Source of the DNA: Formosa haliotis
GTDB taxonomy: Bacteria; Bacteroidota; Bacteroidia; Flavobacteriales; Flavobacteriaceae
Direction: 5' to 3'
Length of the DNA: 64,000 bases
Assembly (NCBI RefSeq): GCF_001685485.1
Contig: NZ_BDEL01000001.1
Location: 186,001 to 250,000 of the forward strand
This document shows positions 55,089 to 64,000 of the stretch, in pieces (within the stretch, counting starts at the first letter, position 1; the number at the start of each line of letters is the position of its first letter). A program made the position numbers and the translations under genes. The notes under the pieces were generated by a model. The model saw nothing but the letters and a program-made list of their open reading frames with translations, was not told where the DNA came from and made no database searches.

Positions 55089-56930
55089 TTAATTTTTATT
55101 CGTTTCATTCGTGTTTATTGGCATAATCCATATATCATCAAAATATTTATGATTTACATTCGTATAATAGCTTATTAATGCATCCTGCCATTCATCAAAT
55201 CGTTTCAAGTATACATACATGTAATTGTTTTTAGGATTAATAAATGAATCTGGATCTAAACCTCGACTCAATAAATCATCTTTAAAATTAATAGCATTTG
55301 TATAGTCTGAGAACACATTAGCAACTATGTAATAGCCTTGAGGGATATCTTTCATTTCAAGCTTTACACCTGTACTTGGCGATTGTCTTAAATCTTCTAC
55401 ACCTTTTAATTTTAAACGGTTTCTAACTTCTTCGTCCGCTTTTTCTTGGGCTATTTGCAAGTCTGTTTTTGCAGGTACCGTTTTCGGGTTTTGTTCATCT
55501 TCATTATCAACATGAATAATATAAAGGTCTTTGTCTTCGCCTTTTTCAGTTTTATCATTTAAAGCACTAATAGCTTCTGGTAAAATGTCGTATCGTTTAA
55601 TATTTACAAGTGTTTTATTATTTATGTCCTCTTTAGGCGTAGACACTAAATAGTAGCCATCTTTTGCGTTTTTTAAATCTTCAACCGTTTTAGGAACAAT
55701 TTTATTTTGAGTTGCATTGGCATTTCGTAAAACTATAGGTTTCGCGTTTTTACCTAAAGCTTGTACATTCTCTGCACGATCTGCATAGGTTTTAAGATTG
55801 GTGATTCGGGTTTCAACTTCAATTTTTTCTGAAGGAGTTAAAGTTTCATCTTCCAATAAGTTTTCTAAGAATGGTAAAGTGTTTTCATCCAGTTCAACTT
55901 CTATATCTGCAAGAAGGTTATCTTTTTCTGAAGTAGCATTTAATACATCGTACTCTTCGATTAATTTTTCGGCATCGTGATTAAAAGCTTCAAACGGATC
56001 GGTTTTACGTTCGTGTTTTATTGCAAATGCAATATTGAACTCATGCGTAGAACCAAAATTTGAAATGCCATTTTTAATTCCTTTTTCGTAGGTATACCCA
56101 ATAGAAATACGTTTTGAAAGATGCACCCCAAGTCCTGCACTAATACCATAAAAGCTATCGTAACCTGTTTGTAACCATCCAAGTTTAGGGGCATCAAAAA
56201 TTGCAGATGCTCCAAAATCAAAATCGGTAACTTCGTTAAAACGTGTACGAACTAGCCCCTGAAGTGTTGCTTCCTCTAACAAGACCTCCATAGATTGTAA
56301 AGGATGCGTGTACATACCGTGAATAATAAATGATTTCGGAACATAATCATTGGCTAATTTTGTTGAAGAAAAATCAAAATCCACTAAATTTTCGGCGTAT
56401 AATCCAAAATCAAATTGCTTATAACTTAAATTAATTCCTGGCTGAATGCTTAATAATGAGGTGTTATCTAAACCTGCTATAAGCGGATCTTGATCGCTTG
56501 TTACAATTTTATTTCGGTTTAATCCGCTATTGTAATAAGCAAAATTGAAACCTAAGGTTAAATCTAATTCGTTGTTAAGTTTAATGTTGTATGCGTAATT
56601 AGCAAGGGCTCCAAAACTTGAAATGACTCCCATGTTCTGTTGAAATAATCCAAAACCTAATCCAGCCTTTTCGGTGAATTTTCCAGAGTAGCTAATAATG
56701 TACACTTTAGGTGCATCGTTAAAACCAACCCATTGACTTCTGTTATATGCCGAAATGTTTGTGTTATGTTCTCGAACAAAAGTAAACGTAGGGTTTTGTA
56801 AAAAACGATTGTATTTTAAATTGTTTTGAGACGGTACACTTAAGGACAACACAGGGTTTTCTTGCGCACAAATTTGACCCAGTGCGAAGACCTGAACGAT
56901 AAAAAATAATATGATGTGTTTTTTTATCAT
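55089..56930 (-). CDS. sprD: PorP/SprF-type barrel fused to a C-terminal SPOR-like domain (sprD position)
   Basis: A 613-residue protein. Signal peptide ends at CAQE (residue 23). Residues 25-310 form a PorP/SprF-like barrel (LSVPSQNNLKYNRFLQNPTF, YNRSQWVGFNDAPKVYIISY, GLGFGLFQQNMGVISSFG). Residues 320-410 are charged and helical. Two SPOR-like segments follow: near 440-495 (GYYLVSTPKEDINNKTLVNI) and 540-605 (GYYIVANVFSDYTNAINFKD, YMYVYLKRFDEWQDALISYY). SPOR domains bind denuded peptidoglycan, so this protein may tie the secretion barrel to the cell wall. In position it matches sprD of the F. johnsoniae sprCDBF operon; the symbol rests on synteny. Confidence 0.75.
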   Translation of the reverse strand: MIKKHIILFFIVQVFALGQICAQENPVLSLSVPSQNNLKYNRFLQNPTFTFVREHNTNISAYNRSQWVGFNDAPKVYIISYSGKFTEKAGLGFGLFQQNMGVISSFGALANYAYNIKLNNELDLTLGFNFAYYNSGLNRNKIVTSDQDPLIAGLDNTSLLSIQPGINLSYKQFDFGLYAENLVDFDFSSTKLANDYVPKSFIIHGMYTHPLQSMEVLLEEATLQGLVRTRFNEVTDFDFGASAIFDAPKLGWLQTGYDSFYGISAGLGVHLSKRISIGYTYEKGIKNGISNFGSTHEFNIAFAIKHERKTDPFEAFNHDAEKLIEEYDVLNATSEKDNLLADIEVELDENTLPFLENLLEDETLTPSEKIEVETRITNLKTYADRAENVQALGKNAKPIVLRNANATQNKIVPKTVEDLKNAKDGYYLVSTPKEDINNKTLVNIKRYDILPEAISALNDKTEKGEDKDLYIIHVDNEDEQNPKTVPAKTDLQIAQEKADEEVRNRLKLKGVEDLRQSPSTGVKLEMKDIPQGYYIVANVFSDYTNAINFKDDLLSRGLDPDSFINPKNNYMYVYLKRFDEWQDALISYYTNVNHKYFDDIWIMPINTNETNKN

Positions 56931-56934
56931 CTCC

Positions 56935-59901
56935 TTATTTTATTATGGTTATAGATCCTTTGTTTGTAATTTCATTTCCAGATTTTATGGTGTAATAAAA
57001 CACCGGACTTTTTGTTGAAAATTTAAAATCTGTTGCAGGCCAATTGTTCGAATAATTGGTTGTTTTTAAGACTTCCTTTCCTGTGGCTTCATATATTGTA
57101 ATTTCTGTATTTTCATTTAAATAGGTTGAAGGTAAGGCCCAAGTGTCGTTATAACCATCGCCATTTAAACTCACTATATTAGGAATAGCAATCGCATTGT
57201 TTGGTATAATATTTACGTTGAATTCTCTAACCGTTTCACAAGATCCAACGGAAGCCGTTAAGGTGTAAATACCAGCTTCAGATATTTTTACTTCCCATGT
57301 TTCGCTAATTATAGCATCATTAAATTTCCAGATGTAAGTTGAAGCTCCTTCGGCAGATAATGTTAGGCTTGTGCCTTCGTATAAATTGATGTCTGATGGA
57401 TGACTAGTAATAACTTGGCTGTCATCGAAATAATTTAGCTCAATACTATTAGAAGCCACCGTACAATTGGCATCGCTTATTTCTAAATAATACATACCAG
57501 CTTCTTGAGTGGTAAGTTCTGGAGTTGTTTCTAAAACCTGAGTATCACCTTCCTTATACCACGCATAGCTATATTGCCCTAAATGTGGATTGTCTGTTGT
57601 TAAAACTACTTGGCTGTTAGTATCGCAAAGCGTGCCTTCAGAAGTAATAGAGAAGGCTTCTATAGATGATAATTGTACTTCGATATTATTCGAAATAACA
57701 TCGCCAAATCCAGGAATATGGCTTACTAAATTGTAGGTTCCGTTTTGTGTAAAATCTTGAATGTCTAACTCTAAAGAGGTCGCATTTGCAACTGTAGCAC
57801 CGTCTTTTAGCCACTGAAAACTGTAGGTAGAAGTGTCACCTTCAAGTAAATCTATCGTCCCATTAGCTGTAGAGGCTTCTAAACTAGATAGCGATAACTG
57901 AGTAGGTGAGGTAGAACAGGTTTTAAAATCAGCGTCTGTACTAATGGTCGCAACAGCGTCTGTAGGCGTTGAAATTGTAAACGTTTTAGATACTTCGGTA
58001 ATACAATCGGCAGTTTGTGCTACGGTAACTTTATAAATTCCGCCCTCTGTAATGGTTAGGGTAGATTGATTTTCGTTGTTTAAGGCTACATCATCTTTAT
58101 ACCAAGAATAGGTTGGATTAACGGCATCCGTTTGCACTTCTATTAATTTAGTTGTTCCAGGAAGTAAAACATCGGATTCTGGTGTTTCTGAGGTAATAGA
58201 AATTTGTCCTTTTACTAAGGATATGATGTTTGATGTTGAGGTACAATCGCCAGTTAAAACATCTAAATGATAATCACCCTCATTAGTAGTGGTTATACTG
58301 AAGGTATTTTCACCAGTAATTAAAACATCATTTTTATACCATTGGTAGCTGTAATTAGAATTGGTTACCGACGATGTAATGACTACAGAGTTTCCTTCGC
58401 ACAAAGCCGTGTTGTTTGAAATTTCTATAACTTCTGAAGCCAAATTAATATCAAGTGCATTAGAAATAACCGTTTCAGAATTACCAAGATTTACGTCTAA
58501 GGTATAGCTACCATTTTCTGAAGCCGAATTGATATGTATTGAGCTTGAGGTTTCTCCACTTACTTCAATATTATTGTTATACCATGTAAAAGAATACGCT
58601 TGGGTATTTCCTAATAAATCGATGACGGCATTGTCTGTAATAGCATCAAATTTAGAAACGCTTAATGTAGTTTGGGCGCTATTACAAGCCTCATAATCAT
58701 TAAGAGCAGTAATCGCTAATTCGTAATATAATGGAGCATATACTGTAATAGATGCTTCTTTTTCTATTGTACAAGGAGAATTTTGGGCCACGGAAACACG
58801 ATACACTCCTGGTTCTGCTACCGAGATATTAGATTCTGATGATCCAGTTATAACACTACCATCTTTAAACCAAGTATAGGTTGGGGCAGTGGCCGTTGTT
58901 GTGGTGTTTAATTGAATGGTGTTTCCAGGAATAAGTAGTACTTCATCTTGGTTGTTGTTAATAGAAATATCTATATCTAATAAATCGATATCAATAGCAT
59001 TCGATACAAAGTCACAACTTCCATTATCTATGGTAACATGATATAACCCTGGTTGGGTAGCATTATAAGTTGGTGCATCAGAATTTGCTATAGGGCTATT
59101 GTCTTTAAACCAAGTAAAAGTAAAACTACTGTCCTGAAAATTACTTGTTAAAAGGGTGCTTCCGCCATTGCAAATAGCATTTGCATTATTTTCCGATGAA
59201 ATAATAGGTTTAATATCACTAATAACATTAACATCGACAATGTTAGAATAGGAATCCATAACACAGTTACCATAATCGACAATACAATAATACGATCCCG
59301 ACTCAGACACCGTTAATTGAGATGTGGTTTCTCCCGATATTTCTAAAAAGTTTTTATACCATTTATAGGTAAGTTCAGGATAATATACAGGCGATGCTGG
59401 CGTGTTATTATTATCGATCGTTAAGGTGTAGGTTTCCCCTTGGCAAAGAGATACATTACTATCGTAACTATTTATTGAAAACGGTTGATTATGAATAGCG
59501 TAATGTGCAGAAAAAGCACTTGATTCCGGACTTGTAAATTCTGGATCTGTACTTTTAATTCTTATTTTATAACCTGTCCCAGAAGCAGTTTCCGGAATTT
59601 TAAATTTGGCACGAACTGGAGATGTAGTATTGGTTAAAGTTTCTAAAACTGTAGGTGCATCGAAACTTCCAGAGCCATCTGAGAGTTCTATTAAAAAGGT
59701 GTTGTCTGAGCCTAAATTTTGTGCTGGATAAAATGAAAACGTAACTTGATATTCATTAAAATCGGTTGATGCACAAGCCTGAGTAAAATCTAATGTCGGA
59801 GTTAAAATCGTGATTTGGGAGTAACTCTCTACAGTAAAAAATAACCAGATAAATAGTCCAACAAACAAACAGTGCTTATTTGGTAGGTTAATGCTTTTCA
59901 T
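56935..59901 (-). CDS. sprC: Ig-like repeat surface protein with T9SS type B sorting domain (sprC position)
   Basis: A 988-residue secreted protein: signal peptide to SYSQ (residue 29), an N-terminal domain (ILTPTLDFTQACASTDFNEY, VLETLTNTTSPVRAKFKIPE), then nine Ig-like units by eye, each with a core such as YTWFKDGS or YQWYKNDV. The last 85 residues are a gliding-associated sorting domain (IPNIVSLNGDGYNDTWALPS, ITIYEATGKEVLKTTNYSNN, YYTIKSGNEITNKGSITIIK). It overlaps nothing and ends 4 nt before the sprD-like gene, so the two are coupled. Order and content match F. johnsoniae sprC-sprD-sprB-sprF; the symbol is by synteny. Confidence 0.75.
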   Translation of the reverse strand: MKSINLPNKHCLFVGLFIWLFFTVESYSQITILTPTLDFTQACASTDFNEYQVTFSFYPAQNLGSDNTFLIELSDGSGSFDAPTVLETLTNTTSPVRAKFKIPETASGTGYKIRIKSTDPEFTSPESSAFSAHYAIHNQPFSINSYDSNVSLCQGETYTLTIDNNNTPASPVYYPELTYKWYKNFLEISGETTSQLTVSESGSYYCIVDYGNCVMDSYSNIVDVNVISDIKPIISSENNANAICNGGSTLLTSNFQDSSFTFTWFKDNSPIANSDAPTYNATQPGLYHVTIDNGSCDFVSNAIDIDLLDIDISINNNQDEVLLIPGNTIQLNTTTTATAPTYTWFKDGSVITGSSESNISVAEPGVYRVSVAQNSPCTIEKEASITVYAPLYYELAITALNDYEACNSAQTTLSVSKFDAITDNAVIDLLGNTQAYSFTWYNNNIEVSGETSSSIHINSASENGSYTLDVNLGNSETVISNALDINLASEVIEISNNTALCEGNSVVITSSVTNSNYSYQWYKNDVLITGENTFSITTTNEGDYHLDVLTGDCTSTSNIISLVKGQISITSETPESDVLLPGTTKLIEVQTDAVNPTYSWYKDDVALNNENQSTLTITEGGIYKVTVAQTADCITEVSKTFTISTPTDAVATISTDADFKTCSTSPTQLSLSSLEASTANGTIDLLEGDTSTYSFQWLKDGATVANATSLELDIQDFTQNGTYNLVSHIPGFGDVISNNIEVQLSSIEAFSITSEGTLCDTNSQVVLTTDNPHLGQYSYAWYKEGDTQVLETTPELTTQEAGMYYLEISDANCTVASNSIELNYFDDSQVITSHPSDINLYEGTSLTLSAEGASTYIWKFNDAIISETWEVKISEAGIYTLTASVGSCETVREFNVNIIPNNAIAIPNIVSLNGDGYNDTWALPSTYLNENTEITIYEATGKEVLKTTNYSNNWPATDFKFSTKSPVFYYTIKSGNEITNKGSITIIK

Positions 59902-60122
59902 GGTGGATTAGTAAAATTTATTTAGATGTTTACTTCTTTTTGGGGTAAGTAGTAAAAGGCTAAATAAAAGTGGCTTTTAGTTTTGTTTCAATATGCTTTT
60001 GTTATAATTAAAAAATGTATTTATACTTTTCTAAGTCTACTTCATTTTATTGTTGAAGTAAGAATTATAGGATAAACCTATGAATTTAATTACGCTTCAA
60101 CAAGTATTTTTGCATTTAATCG
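59902..60122. other. Upstream region of the spr-type operon, proximal part
   Basis: The whole gap runs to 60527 (626 bases). I see no coding frame. It must contain the operon promoter, but no exact TAnnTTTG box on the minus strand could be fixed. A 19-bp palindrome at 60123-60141 is listed separately. Confidence 0.4.
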
Positions 60123-60141
60123 ATAAAATGCAGCATTTTAT
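60123..60141. promoter_or_regulatory. Candidate operator upstream of the spr-type operon
   Basis: ATAAAATGC-A-GCATTTTAT is a perfect palindrome with 9-bp arms, flanked by ATCG on one side and CGAT two bases away on the other. It lies 222 bp upstream of the sprC-like start, in a gap with no gene. The one-base centre makes it a poor RNA hairpin and a better protein-binding site. No regulator can be named. Confidence 0.35.
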
Positions 60142-60527
60142 CCCGATAATTTTTTGTGACTTTGAAAAAAAGGTGCTTAAAAAAATACGAAATGTATTTA
60201 AAAACAAGGGCTTAAAAGTGAAAACTGAAAAATGTGATTAAAAAGCGATTTTTTATTAAAAATAGAGCTTAAAGATACTTATGTAAGATAAATCGATACC
60301 ATTTATGTAGCGCTAAAATGGTGTTGAAAGTGTAGAATTTTAGGTGTACAAATTGCTATTTTTTCCTTTTTATAATAAAGTACTGTACCAAAAGCTAAAC
60401 CAGATGTCTTTTAAGACCGATATAATGTGTAGTGATTTTTATATAACCTCAATACAGTAACTTTCCTAAGAGAATACAAAACGTTTTGAAAGTGATTGTT
60501 TAAAGCATATAGCCTTAGGAAAACAAA
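60142..60527. other. Intergenic, distal part, nothing recognised
   Basis: About 385 AT-rich bases between the palindrome and the end of the RlpA-like gene. No open frame or hairpin that I would support. Confidence 0.35.
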
Positions 60528-60887
60528 TTAATCATTTAAAACTTCAATGTCCACTTTGGTGATACCGTCATCAATAAAATCAAGTTTTTTAGCTGCAGCA
60601 CGAGAGACATCTATAATTCTGCTTTTTTTTCGTGGTCCACGATCATTAATAGTCACAATTACAGATTTGTTGTTACTTAAATTAGTAACCCGTACACGAG
60701 TATTAAAAGGAAGTGTTCTATGGGCCGCGGTTAATTTATTCTTTTTATAAGTTTCGCCGCTCGCCGTTTTCTTGCCTTGCAAACTATTGCTATAATAACT
60801 AGCGATACCAGTAGTAGTTTGTGCTGTAGCTGTTTGTGTTGCCCAACATATAATTACAACACAGATTATTTTTATTAAATTTTTCAA
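60528..60887 (-). CDS. RlpA-like double-psi beta-barrel protein
   Basis: A 119-residue exported protein: signal peptide to TATAQ (residue 23), then one double-psi beta-barrel domain of the RlpA family: GIASYYSNSLQGKKTASGET, LTAAHRTLPFNTRVRVTNLS, VTINDRGPRKKSRIIDVSRA. The GETY, AHR-LPF and NDRGP motifs are conserved. RlpA proteins of some bacteria are lytic transglycosylases acting on peptide-free peptidoglycan at the septum. This one lacks the C-terminal SPOR domain of the longer members, so its targeting is unclear. It follows the DUF4251 gene by 77 nt on the same strand. Confidence 0.88.
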   Translation of the reverse strand: MKNLIKIICVVIICWATQTATAQTTTGIASYYSNSLQGKKTASGETYKKNKLTAAHRTLPFNTRVRVTNLSNNKSVIVTINDRGPRKKSRIIDVSRAAAKKLDFIDDGITKVDIEVLND

Positions 60888-60964
60888 AAGTAAGTAGGTT
60901 TTTGGGGTGGGAGTTCTATGATTCGCGGCTAAATATAAAATATTATAACATTAATAAACAATAA

Positions 60965-61489
60965 TCAGTCTTCCTTTTTAACAGGTAAGGGCTTTATACG
61001 ACCGTCGTAATTTATGGTATTTCTATTGGTGCTATTAATATTTAAAGTTGTGGTTTCTGGGCCGTAAATGCGGAGCGTACAATCGAAAGTTTCGGTACCA
61101 TTGGTAGCAGAAAAATTGACTATTACAATGCGTTTTTTATCGTTATAACTTACTTCGTAATTTTTAAGTTCACCATCAAATTTAATACCGCCATCTCCAC
61201 CATAAGGAATGCTTTGGGCCACGCCAAAAAAAGGTAGTTCGGCTTTGGCTTTTGTTTTATCAATATTTAAATAATTTGGGTTGCCAATTAAAGTTATGCG
61301 TTTTCCACTCTGGGTGGTCGCCCAATCACCTTCAAAGGTATATTGTTTGGTATCAATAAGAGTTTTCATATTAGCAAACTCTTGTGCTTCTTTTTCTTTT
61401 TTGGCTGCTTTTCGTTCCGAGCGTGTTTGTGCAACAGAAAAATGAATTCCAAAGCATATAACAAATAGTACTACTATATATTTTTTCAT
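60965..61489 (-). CDS. DUF4251 family exported protein
   Basis: A 174-residue protein with a signal peptide (MKKYIVVLFVICFGIHFSVA, then QTRSERKAAKKEKEAQEFAN). The rest matches the DUF4251 outline: IDTKQYTFEGDWATTQSGKR, LNIDKTKAKAELPFFGVAQS, YGGDGGIKFDGELKNYEVSY, and VNFSATNGTETFDCTLRIYG. The family is restricted largely to Bacteroidota and has no known function; a lipocalin- or beta-sandwich-type envelope protein is plausible. It probably shares a transcript with the RlpA-like gene. Confidence 0.83.
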   Translation of the reverse strand: MKKYIVVLFVICFGIHFSVAQTRSERKAAKKEKEAQEFANMKTLIDTKQYTFEGDWATTQSGKRITLIGNPNYLNIDKTKAKAELPFFGVAQSIPYGGDGGIKFDGELKNYEVSYNDKKRIVIVNFSATNGTETFDCTLRIYGPETTTLNINSTNRNTINYDGRIKPLPVKKED

Positions 61490-61832
61490 GCTATATAATT
61501 TTATGTAATCATTTCAAATTTAGACTAGATTTTTTAAGTTTTCTAGAGCTTTAGTTATTTTTTATGATTCAGGATATTTCTAAACTAAAGACATCAAAAT
61601 AATTTTTAAGTGATGTTCTACCTTTAATATACAATAAATAAGTCAATTTTATATTGGCTACTGTATTCACTTTAAACTAAAACCAGAAAAATACATAGTT
61701 ATACGTATTGTGTGCAGTAATATTGCTCGAAGTAATGATTTTCGAATATTTGAAGTGACTGAAGATCTTTTTTCGATATTTGGAGGAAATTTAAAAGCTG
61801 AAGATGGTTTTTTTATTAACATTGGAAATGAC
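61490..61832. other. Intergenic, nothing recognised
   Basis: About 340 bases between the DUF4251 start and the glycosidase end. No gene, repeat or clear terminator seen. Confidence 0.4.
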
Positions 61833-63160
61833 CTAGCGCTTTTTTAAAAACGATTTTAGCCATAACCCCGATTTTTTTATAATGCGTTCTTGGCTTTTAA
61901 AATTGGTATAGAACAATCCAAATCTTGGTTTTATGCCTTCTGCCCATTCAAAATTATCTACCAAAGTCCAGAAAAAATAACCTTGTACTGGAATGTTATT
62001 TTCTATAGCCTTTAAGGTGTATTTAAAAGTCTTTTTAAAATAGGAAATTCGATTTTTGTCAAGGATTTTCCCATCCTCTAATTCATCTTCAAAACAGATA
62101 CCAGATTCTGTAATGTAAATGGCTTTTATTTGTTGGTATTGATTAAATTGTTGAAGCACTTTGTATAACCCTTTTGGATAAATTTCTAAATCCATAGCAT
62201 TTATATTCACATTTCTTTTTGCCGCTGGTACCTCGGTGGCAAATAAAATAGGAGGGAAAAGACTAAATTTGGCCACCACTTTAAAATAATATTGCACCCC
62301 AATAAAATCGAAATCAAAAGGCATTAATGCATCGTCACCCGGTAAAACATATTTTTCTATACGTTTTAAACCAGGAATAGTTTCGGTGGGATACCCGAGC
62401 CCCAAAGCGGGTTCTAAAAAAAACGATTCAGTAAAGCATCAAGGCGTTCTGCTGCCTTTTTATGAATAATACGTCTGTTTATTGGCCGTACATAAGAGCA
62501 AGAAAAGGAAGTTCCTATGTTGGCCTGTTCCACATTTTTTCGAACAATGCGTCCTCCAATAGCCTGACAAAGGGTGGCGTGATGAGCGGCAGGTAAAAAA
62601 TTTCGTAAGCCTTTCTTTCCTGGAGCGTGCATCCCCATAAAATAGCCTAAGCCAATAAAACTCATAGGTTCGTTTAAAATGATCCATGTTTTTACTTTAG
62701 ATCCGTATTCTTTAGTACAAAACGTAACATAGCTTTCAAACCAATCTAAAATCGCTCTGTTGGTCCATCCTCCCTGATCCTGTAGGGCTTGAGGTAAATC
62801 CCAATGATATAAAGTTATCCAAGGTTCAATATTTAAACTCAAACAGTAATCTATAACATCGTGATAAAAAGCTACACCTTCCGGATTAACGTCTCCTGTT
62901 CCTAAAGGAAATAGACGAGACCAGGACAATGAAAATCGGAAGCAATCTAAATGTAAAGCTTTAACGTTTAGAATATCGTCTTTATAATACGTGTAGAAAT
63001 CTGTTGCTGTATTACCGTTTCCTTTTTTAAACTGACTGCGATTGGTAAATGTATCCCAAATAGACGGACCTTTACCATGGGTGTTATATGCACCTTCGTT
63101 TTGATACGCCGAGATTGTTACGCCCCATTTAAATGATTTTGGAAAATGTTTAGATTTCAC
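61833..63160 (-). pseudogene. Glycoside hydrolase family 1 (beta-glucosidase-like), frameshifted
   Basis: The gene starts with GTG at 63160 (MKSKHFPKSFKWGVTISAYQ). The first frame covers the N-terminal half, including WIILNEP with acid/base Glu164, and stops after ALLNRFF at 62414. The other half continues in the next frame: LEPALGLGYPTETIPGLKRI, YITESG with nucleophile Glu352, and GYFFWTLVDNFEWAEGIKPR. One more A in the run of eight at 62416-62423 joins them into 442 residues, the normal GH1 length, with both catalytic Glu at spacings typical of the family. It would cleave beta-glucosides or related linkages in the cytoplasm, as no signal peptide is present. The break may be a sequencing error. 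Confidence 0.85.
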
Positions 63161-63311
63161 AAGCTTAGGTACTCAAGCCTTTTTTGCTGGATTTAAAGCT
63201 TGGTTTAATGATAAAAGTAAACTTTACATATGAAGTTTATAGTAATTAAACTTTAAGAATAGATTAAGGATTCTGGCTAAGTGCGACTGCTTTATTCTAG
63301 GTTGGTTTAAC

Positions 63312-63319
63312 TACCTTTG
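63312..63319 (+). promoter_or_regulatory. Candidate -7 promoter box of the flavin oxidoreductase gene
   Basis: TACCTTTG fits the Bacteroidota TAnnTTTG box and lies 62 bp upstream of the ATG. The -33 element is weak (GCTTTAT at about the right distance). Divergent from the GH1 gene. Confidence 0.4.
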
Positions 63320-63380
63320 TAAGGTTTCCTCTAAAAAGGTCGTCTACATAATCCAATAAAATTGTAAAACGAGTTAGTAT

Positions 63381-64000
63381 ATGATGAGTCATCCAGATTT
63401 AAAAACAATCAAATTTTCGGTATTAGATTTAGTTCCTGTTTTACAAGGGCATTCTCATCAGCAATCGATGCAAAATTCTCTAGCCTTAGCGCAACATGTT
63501 GAATCTTTAGGATATGAAAGGTTCTGGATCTCTGAACATCATAATATGGATAGTATTGTAAGCTCGGCCACTGTTGTTTTGTTAGGTTATGTGGCCCAAG
63601 GCACCAACTCTATCCGGGTAGGATCTGGTGGTATTATGTTACCAAATCACGCTCCTTTGGTCGTTGCAGAACAGTTTGGGACCTTAGCCACATTATATCC
63701 AAACCGAATCGATTTAGGTTTAGGAAGAGCTCCCGGAACAGACCAACGTACGGCCATGGCTTTGCGTCGAGATCGACAAGAAACGGTGCAAGATTTTCCG
63801 AATAATATTAACGAATTGCAAGCATTCTTTTCTAATAATAATCCGCACGAAGCCGTTCGTGCTATCCCGGGTGAAGGCCTAGAAATTCCCTTATATTTAT
63901 TGGGCTCCAGTACATTTAGTGCAGAACTGGCCGCTTCTAAAGGGTTGCCTTATGCTTTTGCTAGCCATTTTGCTCCGGCACATTTATTTGATGCGCTCCA
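63381..64000 (+). CDS. LLM-class flavin-dependent oxidoreductase, N-terminal part, cut by window end
   Basis: From ATG 63381 (a second ATG follows at once) the frame is open for 206 codons to the window edge. It reads [20 protein letters not shown], then [20 protein letters not shown] followed by HHN. Later come [40 protein letters not shown] and [20 protein letters not shown]. These are the signatures of the luciferase-like monooxygenase (bacterial LLM, FMN-dependent) group with the EHH-type active region. Members oxidise diverse small molecules with FMNH2; the substrate is unknown. The C-terminus is outside the window. Confidence 0.9.
   Translation, partial: MMSHPDLKTIKFSVLDLVPVLQGHSHQQSMQNSLALAQHVESLGYERFWISEHHNMDSIVSSATVVLLGYVAQGTNSIRVGSGGIMLPNHAPLVVAEQFGTLATLYPNRIDLGLGRAPGTDQRTAMALRRDRQETVQDFPNNINELQAFFSNNNPHEAVRAIPGEGLEIPLYLLGSSTFSAELAASKGLPYAFASHFAPAHLFDAL

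Overview
The window is AT-rich DNA from a member of the Bacteroidota, almost certainly a marine Flavobacteriaceae. The evidence is gliding-motility and type IX secretion genes (a giant SprB-repeat adhesin with SprC-, SprD- and SprF-like neighbours), SusC-like carboxypeptidase-regulatory N-termini, promoters of the TTTG / TAnnTTTG type, and algal-polysaccharide enzymes (two sulfatases, a family 6 alginate lyase). The species cannot be fixed from sequence alone; a Formosa-like seaweed degrader would fit.

Region 1 (1-14,000) is accessory and partly decayed. It holds the end of a sulfatase gene, two related remnants that look like group II intron 3' ends, gene fragments, an XRE/DUF4870 regulator, a frameshifted GNAT acetyltransferase, a pirin-pirin-DoxX-Crp cluster, a PH-domain membrane protein, a complete sulfatase lipoprotein, an SDR with a Crp-type regulator, the tail of an esterase, a frameshifted PAS/LuxR regulator and a metallophosphoesterase lipoprotein.

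Region 2 (14,500-25,700) is metabolic: an ABC exporter, a PQQ-type sugar dehydrogenase followed 24 nt later by a TonB-dependent receptor, a beta-lactamase-family hydrolase, a TIM-barrel isomerase, an alpha/beta hydrolase, and a HAD phosphatase coupled to an FAD oxidoreductase.

Region 3 (25,900-41,800) has a T9SS type B secreted protein, a stand-alone PL6 alginate lyase with a readable promoter and operator, DUF4256, two tandem M28 peptidase lipoproteins that differ by one domain, and a regulator-MFP-RND-OMF efflux operon with a 9-bp inverted repeat over its promoter.

Region 4 (42,000-59,900) is a minus-strand locus in the order sprC-sprD-sprB-sprF. It encodes a 3,948-residue surface adhesin and its PorP/SprF-type partners. 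The C-terminal quarter of the adhesin is built from a three-unit higher-order repeat of about 720 bp.

Region 5 (60,500-64,000) has an RlpA-like protein, a DUF4251 protein, a GH1 glycosidase split by a frameshift, and the start of a luciferase-like flavin oxidoreductase.

Three genes (GNAT, LuxR, GH1) are each broken by what reads as loss of one base in an A/T homopolymer, with full family-like C-termini continuing in the next frame. Either the assembly has homopolymer errors or these genes are switched or decaying through slippage. No rRNA, tRNA, CRISPR array or intact insertion sequence was recognised.
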